Shown here: piece by piece, positions 13,946 to 16,978 of the stretch
Layout: each line of letters opens with the position of its first letter
Position numbering within the stretch: the first letter of the stretch is position 1
NCBI GenBank assembly: GCA_964611645.1
Contig: CAZTAO010000078.1
Span: 1 to 16,978 of the forward strand
Length of the DNA: 16,978 nucleotides
Origin: CAZTAO01 sp964611645
GTDB taxonomy: Bacteria > Armatimonadota > UBA5829
Reading direction: 5' to 3'
Translations under genes and position numbers: made by a program
Notes under the pieces: model-generated
Told to the model about the DNA's origin: nothing
Seen by the model: the letters and a program-made list of their open reading frames with translations, nothing else
Database searches by the model: none

Positions 13946-16777
13946 ATGAGAATGGCTAGCTCGATTCGTGTGGTTGCAATGTCTGTGTTGATGTTGCTTG
14001 TTCTGGCGGGGGCGCTGCCTGCTTTGGCGAGCGTTGGGTACGCCGGGCAGCAGCCGGCAGCAGGCGTGGAATCCTCCACTTGGGCATATCAGCAGAACGG
14101 CGATCTTCTCCCGAATCCGGATTTCACTCTCAGTGGGCCGTGGACGGAGGCCGGCGGGGGCATCCTGAACTACGACAACGGCTGCCTTATCCAGAGCGAT
14201 CCATGGTTGACTGAGGCTGCCAGTCTGCTCACCAGTGGCTACACCGTTGAGGTAAGGATGAAGGTGGGAACACCCGGCGGTATGTATGGCTTTGGGATAG
14301 CTCCGGCTGATGGCGCCCAGTTTCTCTGGGTCAATGTGCTTCCGGACGGGGTAGCTTACGTTGCCGGGTCACAAATCATAATCGACACGCACAGAAATGA
14401 CGATGGCGCTTTCCACGTATTCCGCGTTGCCCACAGTCCCGGCGCTTCCACTTCTTCCGTCTGGAGAGACGGCGTCTTGCTCACCACTTCCGCAGGCTTG
14501 ACTCCATATTCAGCACTGACTTTCCTCAATTTTGGCGAGGAAAGTGGAACCTGCGGTTCCGGCCAACTCGACTACGTTCGCTGGACTCCCGGCGTGTACA
14601 ACTCAAGCCGGTCGCCGGTCAATGTCAGCCTCACTCCTGTCTCCGGCGCGCCGGCAGCGGGTACGCCAATGACGTTTACTCAGGTCGTGTCGGACCCCAA
14701 CGGCTTTGCGGACATCAGCAGAGCCTACTTACTCCTCAACGACACAGACGGGCAGTCAAACGCTGCCTTCTTGTGCTATGACCGCGCAAGCAACAGGATT
14801 TACCTGAAGAACGACGCCGGCACAAGCTGGAGCACAGGCTATGCTCCCGGAACGAACGTAGTCCTGCAGAACAGCCAGTGCTACGTCTATGTGAAGGATA
14901 CAACAGTCTCCGGAGTCGGGAACAACCTGACGCTGAACTGGCGCATAGCCTTGAAGACCGCTTTCGCGGCAAGAAGCCTGAACGGCTATGTATACGTTCA
15001 AGATATGACCGGTATGAAAGATGGCTGGGACCAGATGGGCAGGTACTTCACCCCCGCCGCCCCGACCTGCGTCAGCGTGACACCATCCACCGGCAGCGTC
15101 GATACCGGCGTTCCTCTGGTCTTCTCTGCCAGTATCAGTGACAGCAATGGCTATCCCGACATCGGCATCTCCTACCTGCAGCTAAGCGTCACCTCCAGCG
15201 CGGTCAACGGGATATACCTGCTCTACGACTCCAGGCAGAACAAGCTCTTCCTGCGTAACGATACCAGCACAAGCTGGGGCACAGGCTACGCGCCGGGAGC
15301 GAACGTGACCCTGGAAAACAGCCAGTGCACAGTTGACGTTAAGAATACTACTGTAACCCCCAGTGGGGCTAACGGTCTGGTGGTCAACTGGAACATCACC
15401 CTGAAGCTCAGCCAACTCACCAAGAGACTCTGCGAGCGGATGTTTGTGAGAGACAGAGAGAACCTCAACAGTGGCTGGAAGGTGAAGGGATATGTGCAGG
15501 TCGGCAACCCGCCGCTTCTGTGCGAGATCAACTCCAAGATAGACAACAGAGACGTTCCATGGACCCACTGGGGTTGGCAGAAGCATGCCGTGGTCCGGCT
15601 CAACGGCTCTGCCAAGAGGATCAACACTCCCGCGCAGCTTTACTTCATAGGTGGCGAGTGGCCTTACAGCAACTCCCAGATGCCTTACCTGGTATACATG
15701 CCTGAGATCAGCACCATCATGATGGCGGCGGAGGTTGGGCCGCCTTCGGTGAAGACTGTCCTCACATTCAGCGCCGACTCCGGCGCTACCTGGACTGCGC
15801 CACGGTGGATGCACACCAACGCTTCCGGCACGCCCGACCTGATGGCCAGTATGCAGATGACGTATCTGGGCAATGGCAAGCTCATCAGCAGCGACACTCC
15901 GAGCTACTGGTTCAGCAGCGACTACGGCCAGTCGTTTGCGTGGTATGCCACATCTCCGCTTGGCTCCGAAGGCAAGCCGATGTACAACTGGGCCCCGATG
16001 CTGGTTGATAGAGACCCCATCACCGGAGATGTCACCCGCATAGCCGAGACCCGCTACAAAGAGAACGGCACATTCGACACTCCCGAATACTTCTCCCAGG
16101 CATGCATTCGCTTCAGCGAGGACGAGGGCAGGACGTGGAGCACGGAGATCAATGTGCCGCAGTGGAAAGGTCTCAATGAGGTTGTGCTGAGCCGGGCGAA
16201 GAATGGCGACATAGTTGCCGCGGGGCGAACGGATAACCCCGTGCAGTTCCTCGGCTTGGTAAACGACCAATATAGCGGCCTGGCGACTTCAGTGTCCAGC
16301 GATAACGGATATACTTGGACAGAGTTGTACCACTTGTACTTCTGGGGCAGGCATCACCCGAACATGGTGGTAATGCCGAGCGGTGACATAGTGATGACAT
16401 ACGTGGTCCGCAACGGCTACACCAATGACAACGACGGCTTCCCCAGATTTGGCATCGAGGCGGTGGTTAGCAAGGACAACGGCAAGACCTGGGACCTGGA
16501 TCACAAATACATCCTGGCGTCCTACTCGGCACAGATCAAGGACACCTGGTGGGGCTCGACCCAGTCGACAACCAACGTTCTCCTGCCCGACGGCTACATC
16601 CTGACGGCATTCGGCACAGGAGTCCGCAACCTGCCGACCCAAAGCATCTGCAAGATGGACGTGGCGATGGTAAAGTGGAAACCCAGCGGCCAGGCAATCA
16701 ATACCGAAACCACCCTGAGGGATGCCCTCTACGAATCCGACTTGCGCAACAAGTTCGACCTGTACTCGGTCAAGTAA
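13946..16777 (+). CDS. Secreted sialidase/BNR-repeat protein with tandem beta domains
   Basis: 943 residues. The ATG at 13946 has AGGGAG 8 nt before; the frame is open back to 13712, but that part is repeat DNA. A signal peptide (~1-33) ends LPALA before SVGYAG. Residues ~40-220 look like a concanavalin/LamG-type sandwich (VEVRMKVGTPGGMYGFGIAP, GQLDYVRWTPG). Two ~150-residue repeats follow (~225-371 and ~373-522), each with a YAPG(T/A)NV.L(Q/E)NSQC segment and a closing NLTLNWRI or GLVVNWNIT strand. Residues ~545-930 form a six-bladed-propeller-like domain with five Asp-box motifs near 609 (SADSGATW), 656 (SSDYGQSF, degenerate), 724 (SEDEGRTW), 784 (SSDNGYTW) and 842 (SKDNGKTW). Family knowledge: this matches sialidases (GH33) and related exo-glycosidases. 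I cannot confirm the arginine triad, so binding-only or another substrate is possible. Confidence 0.82.
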   Translation: MRMASSIRVVAMSVLMLLVLAGALPALASVGYAGQQPAAGVESSTWAYQQNGDLLPNPDFTLSGPWTEAGGGILNYDNGCLIQSDPWLTEAASLLTSGYTVEVRMKVGTPGGMYGFGIAPADGAQFLWVNVLPDGVAYVAGSQIIIDTHRNDDGAFHVFRVAHSPGASTSSVWRDGVLLTTSAGLTPYSALTFLNFGEESGTCGSGQLDYVRWTPGVYNSSRSPVNVSLTPVSGAPAAGTPMTFTQVVSDPNGFADISRAYLLLNDTDGQSNAAFLCYDRASNRIYLKNDAGTSWSTGYAPGTNVVLQNSQCYVYVKDTTVSGVGNNLTLNWRIALKTAFAARSLNGYVYVQDMTGMKDGWDQMGRYFTPAAPTCVSVTPSTGSVDTGVPLVFSASISDSNGYPDIGISYLQLSVTSSAVNGIYLLYDSRQNKLFLRNDTSTSWGTGYAPGANVTLENSQCTVDVKNTTVTPSGANGLVVNWNITLKLSQLTKRLCERMFVRDRENLNSGWKVKGYVQVGNPPLLCEINSKIDNRDVPWTHWGWQKHAVVRLNGSAKRINTPAQLYFIGGEWPYSNSQMPYLVYMPEISTIMMAAEVGPPSVKTVLTFSADSGATWTAPRWMHTNASGTPDLMASMQMTYLGNGKLISSDTPSYWFSSDYGQSFAWYATSPLGSEGKPMYNWAPMLVDRDPITGDVTRIAETRYKENGTFDTPEYFSQACIRFSEDEGRTWSTEINVPQWKGLNEVVLSRAKNGDIVAAGRTDNPVQFLGLVNDQYSGLATSVSSDNGYTWTELYHLYFWGRHHPNMVVMPSGDIVMTYVVRNGYTNDNDGFPRFGIEAVVSKDNGKTWDLDHKYILASYSAQIKDTWWGSTQSTTNVLLPDGYILTAFGTGVRNLPTQSICKMDVAMVKWKPSGQAINTETTLRDALYESDLRNKFDLYSVK

Positions 16778-16786
16778 GAGGGCTTT

Positions 16787-16817
16787 TCCGCGTTATCCGC
16801 GCCATTCCGTGTATACT
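16787..16817 (+). promoter_or_regulatory. Phased TCCGCG tract leading into TATACT, second example
   Basis: TCCGCG (16787), TCCGCG (16796) and TCCGTG (16806) are spaced 9-10 nt, and TATACT (16812-16817) follows with no gap. The tract begins 10 nt after the sialidase-like stop. Any gene it drives lies beyond the right edge. Confidence 0.45.
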
Positions 16818-16822
16818 CTCAT

Positions 16823-16849
16823 CCCTCCAGGTTCTCCGAACCTGGAGGG
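16823..16849. terminator. Perfect 12-bp hairpin
   Basis: CCCTCCAGGTTC/GAACCTGGAGGG with a 3-nt loop. No T-run follows, and it sits directly after a -10-like box, so it could be either a transcript end for the sialidase-like gene or a leader structure of the next transcript. Confidence 0.6.
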
Positions 16850-16885
16850 TACCACCTCTGCTCAACCGTCCCCTCCAGCCTGCCC

Positions 16886-16934
16886 CCTGGTTTGCCCAAT
16901 ACCCCATTACCGGTAATTCAACTGGAAAACCAGG
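16886..16934. promoter_or_regulatory. Nested palindromes near the right edge
   Basis: CCTGGTTT (16886-16893) pairs with AAACCAGG (16927-16934), and between them lies a perfect 12-nt palindrome ATTACCGGTAAT (16906-16917). The symmetry suggests an operator or RNA structure. No gene is visible in 16778-16978. Confidence 0.4.
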
Positions 16935-16978
16935 CGGTCCTCAAGCGTGCTGCGTTTTCACCCGCACATGGGGCATTC

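Noticed and set aside
15182..16270. Minus-strand open frame opposite the sialidase-like gene
   Set aside because: Antisense of the BNR region with no family-like segments; explained by GC-rich codon use.

Overview
The window is GC-rich bacterial chromosomal DNA. It carries ordinary Shine-Dalgarno sites, ATG or GTG starts, 4-nt stop/start overlaps and many short structured intergenic repeats. There is no rRNA, tRNA, phage or IS gene. The mix of large secreted glycan-active proteins, rubrerythrin, MTA phosphorylase and SurE fits an environmental glycan degrader of the Armatimonadota/Planctomycetota/Verrucomicrobiota type. That placement is only an impression from gene content and is not proven by any marker here.

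Layout. The first 2 kb is on the minus strand and is partly decayed. It holds an ankyrin-repeat gene running off the left edge (1-624, with an apparent frame break near the edge), a stretch with coding-like fragments but no intact gene (625-969), a 5'-truncated tail of a GH123/DUF4091-type gene (970-1293) and an intact rubredoxin-first rubrerythrin (1343-1930). The remainder is on the plus strand. A two-gene unit (2058-6448) encodes a secreted GH123/DUF4091-like protein and a cytoplasmic glycosidase-like barrel protein. MTA phosphorylase (6586-7449) has its own promoter-like site. After a large palindromic repeat comes a tight four-gene unit (7658-11574): surE, two tandem 8-TM membrane proteins of unknown family, and a small HExxH metallopeptidase-like protein. 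About 520 bp packed with repeats follows. The window then carries a secreted clan GH-A glycosidase (GH39-like, 12096-13715) and a secreted 943-residue sialidase/BNR protein (13946-16777). It ends in a region with a perfect hairpin and nested palindromes.

How the genes may work together. The secreted GH123-like, GH39-like and sialidase-like proteins, with the cytoplasmic barrel enzyme, point to use of complex, possibly amino-sugar or sialylated, polysaccharide or glycoprotein glycans. MTA phosphorylase and SurE are nucleotide/nucleoside salvage functions.

The most interesting parts are two. (i) In the tandem 8-TM pair, the first ~106 residues are nearly identical, the rest is strongly diverged, every motif conserved between the copies falls on the predicted outer face, and a 46-nt junction shows that the tail of the first copy was made from the end of surE read in another frame. 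(ii) Phased short-word tracts (TCCGCG, TTCGTG or CAGTC every 7-10 nt) recur between genes, and at two sites the tract runs directly into a TATACT -10-like box.
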